From contig NZ_DCAO01000036.1 in the NCBI RefSeq assembly GCF_002311515.1, positions 21,632 to 35,595 of the forward strand: a stretch of 13,964 nt of DNA, in the 5' to 3' direction. Made by a program: the position numbers and the translations under genes. The notes under the pieces were generated by a model, which saw only the letters and a list, made by a program, of their open reading frames with translations, had not been told where the DNA came from and made no database searches. The DNA comes from Thalassospira sp. UBA1131. GTDB lineage: Bacteria; Pseudomonadota; Alphaproteobacteria; Rhodospirillales; Thalassospiraceae. This document shows positions 13,397 through 13,964 of this stretch, one piece after another (positions within the stretch are counted from its first letter, which is position 1; every line of letters starts with the position of its first letter).

Positions 13397-13867
13397 ATGC
13401 AACTGGACAGACTGGACCTTAAACTGCTGGCGGAACTGCAAAAGGATGGCCGTCTGACAAACAATGATTTGTCAGAACGCATCGGCCTTTCGGCGTCACA
13501 ATGTTCGCGCCGCCGTGCGCGCCTTGAAGACGACAAGGTCATTCGCGGATACCGTGCCGATATTGACCGGCAAAAGATGGGCATGGGTTTGCTGGTGGTG
13601 ATTTCGGTGACACTTGCCACCCATAACCGCGACAATGCCAAACGGTTTGCCAGACTGTTGGCCGATCTGCCCGAAGTGCTCGAAGCATTTTCGCTGACCG
13701 GGGAGATGGATTACCACCTTAAGGTCGCGACCAAGGACCTGGCCGCACTTTCGCATTTCGTCAATGAGGTGCTGTTGCCCCATGACTCGGTCCAGCATGT
13801 GAAGACATCGATTGTGCTGAATGTGCTGAAGGATTTCGAGGGGCTTGCCGTCGATCCGGATCTTTAA
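13397..13867 (+). CDS. Lrp/AsnC-family transcriptional regulator, probable regulator of hpd
   Basis: 156 residues, the usual Lrp/AsnC length. The N-terminal helix-turn-helix (about 3-60) reads LDRLDLKLLAELQKDGRLTNNDLSERIGLSASQCSRRRARLEDDKVIRGYRADID in order, the family signature. The C-terminal RAM effector and oligomerisation domain (about 65-145) includes LLVVISVTLATHN, FARLLADLPEVLEAFSLTGEMDYHLKVATKDL and a final helix and strand (VQHVKTSIVLNVLKDF). The ribosome site before the ATG at 13397 is weak. It is divergent from hpd across 163 bases containing tandem palindromes. Lrp-type proteins commonly sense amino acids or their oxo-acids and control their breakdown, so activation or repression of hpd by tyrosine, phenylalanine or an oxo-acid is the simplest reading. 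Target and ligand are inferred. Confidence 0.94.
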   Translation: MQLDRLDLKLLAELQKDGRLTNNDLSERIGLSASQCSRRRARLEDDKVIRGYRADIDRQKMGMGLLVVISVTLATHNRDNAKRFARLLADLPEVLEAFSLTGEMDYHLKVATKDLAALSHFVNEVLLPHDSVQHVKTSIVLNVLKDFEGLAVDPDL

Positions 13868-13869
13868 GC

Positions 13870-13909
13870 CATAAAAAGGGAAAAGGCCGCGCCCCGAAGG
13901 CACGGCCTT
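13870..13909 (-). terminator. Rho-independent terminator oriented for leftward transcription, shared with the lrp 3' end
   Basis: Read leftward, AAGGCCGTGCC, a TTCGG loop and GGCGCGGCCTT form an 11-base stem with one G-U pair (13909-13883), followed by TTTTCCCTTTTT (13882-13871). In the rightward reading the G-U becomes a C-A mismatch and no T-tract follows. The structure is therefore tuned to stop a transcript arriving from the right of the window, and may only weakly terminate lrp. Confidence 0.75.
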
Positions 13910-13928
13910 ACCTGTCCCGAAACTCCCC

Positions 13929-13964
13929 TTACAAAAAAGTTTCGGTGACGCCCCCCTGTATTGA
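13929..13964 (-). CDS. Possible C-terminal end of a leftward gene lying to the right of the window
   Basis: Read leftward from the edge, one frame gives SIQGGVTETFL and then a TAA stop at 13929-13931, 20 bases before the leftward-oriented terminator. With only 11 codons visible the assignment rests mainly on the terminator's orientation. No function can be given. Confidence 0.25.
   Translation of the reverse strand, partial: SIQGGVTETFL

Noticed and set aside
13919..13949. CGAAACT/AGTTTCG inverted repeat as a second right-end terminator
   Set aside because: The loop is long, there is no T-tract on the appropriate side, and it overlaps the possible coding end at 13929.

Overview
The window looks like chromosome from a marine-type alphaproteobacterium. 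The gene content and protein style resemble Rhodospirillales such as Thalassospira; this is an inference from general family knowledge, not from a search. It is densely coded: about 13 complete genes, one gene running off the left edge and possibly the last codons of another at the right edge. No gap exceeds 300 bases; the longest is 270 bases (1167-1436).

Region 1 (1-4416): a branched-chain amino-acid-type ABC substrate-binding protein (leftward, cut by the window edge), a small NTF2/SnoaL-like protein (rightward), a GntR/FCD regulator (leftward) and a divergent gamma-glutamyltransferase-family Ntn-hydrolase (rightward). The two divergent promoter regions share an identical 15-base string containing the perfect palindrome ATTGCATGCAAT. 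This suggests that the GntR protein controls all four genes as one uptake-and-hydrolysis regulon.

Region 2 (4435-8079): a leftward homogentisate operon, hmgA-fahA-maiA. It is divergent from a MarR-family regulator, with a strong nested inverted repeat (AGTTAC/GTAACT) in the 80-base gap.

Region 3 (8090-12040): an IclR-family regulator divergent from a complete three-gene TRAP transporter (dctP-dctQ-dctM with overlapping start and stop codons), closed by a strong bidirectional terminator.

Region 4 (12121-13867): hpd (4-hydroxyphenylpyruvate dioxygenase, leftward), divergent from an Lrp/AsnC regulator. A second hairpin terminator, oriented for leftward transcription, lies at the right end.

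Together hpd, hmgA, maiA and fahA encode the whole route from 4-hydroxyphenylpyruvate to fumarate plus acetoacetate, the lower tyrosine/phenylalanine pathway. The enzymes are split into two transcription units on either side of a TRAP importer. Four one-component regulators of four different families sit next to four separate divergent promoters. I see no mobile elements, CRISPR, tRNA, rRNA or clear signs of recent transfer. The most interesting points are the shared GntR-type operator pair, the non-canonical GGT-family enzyme, the well-formed MarR operator, and the possibility that the TRAP system imports an aromatic or oxo-acid feeding the homogentisate pathway.
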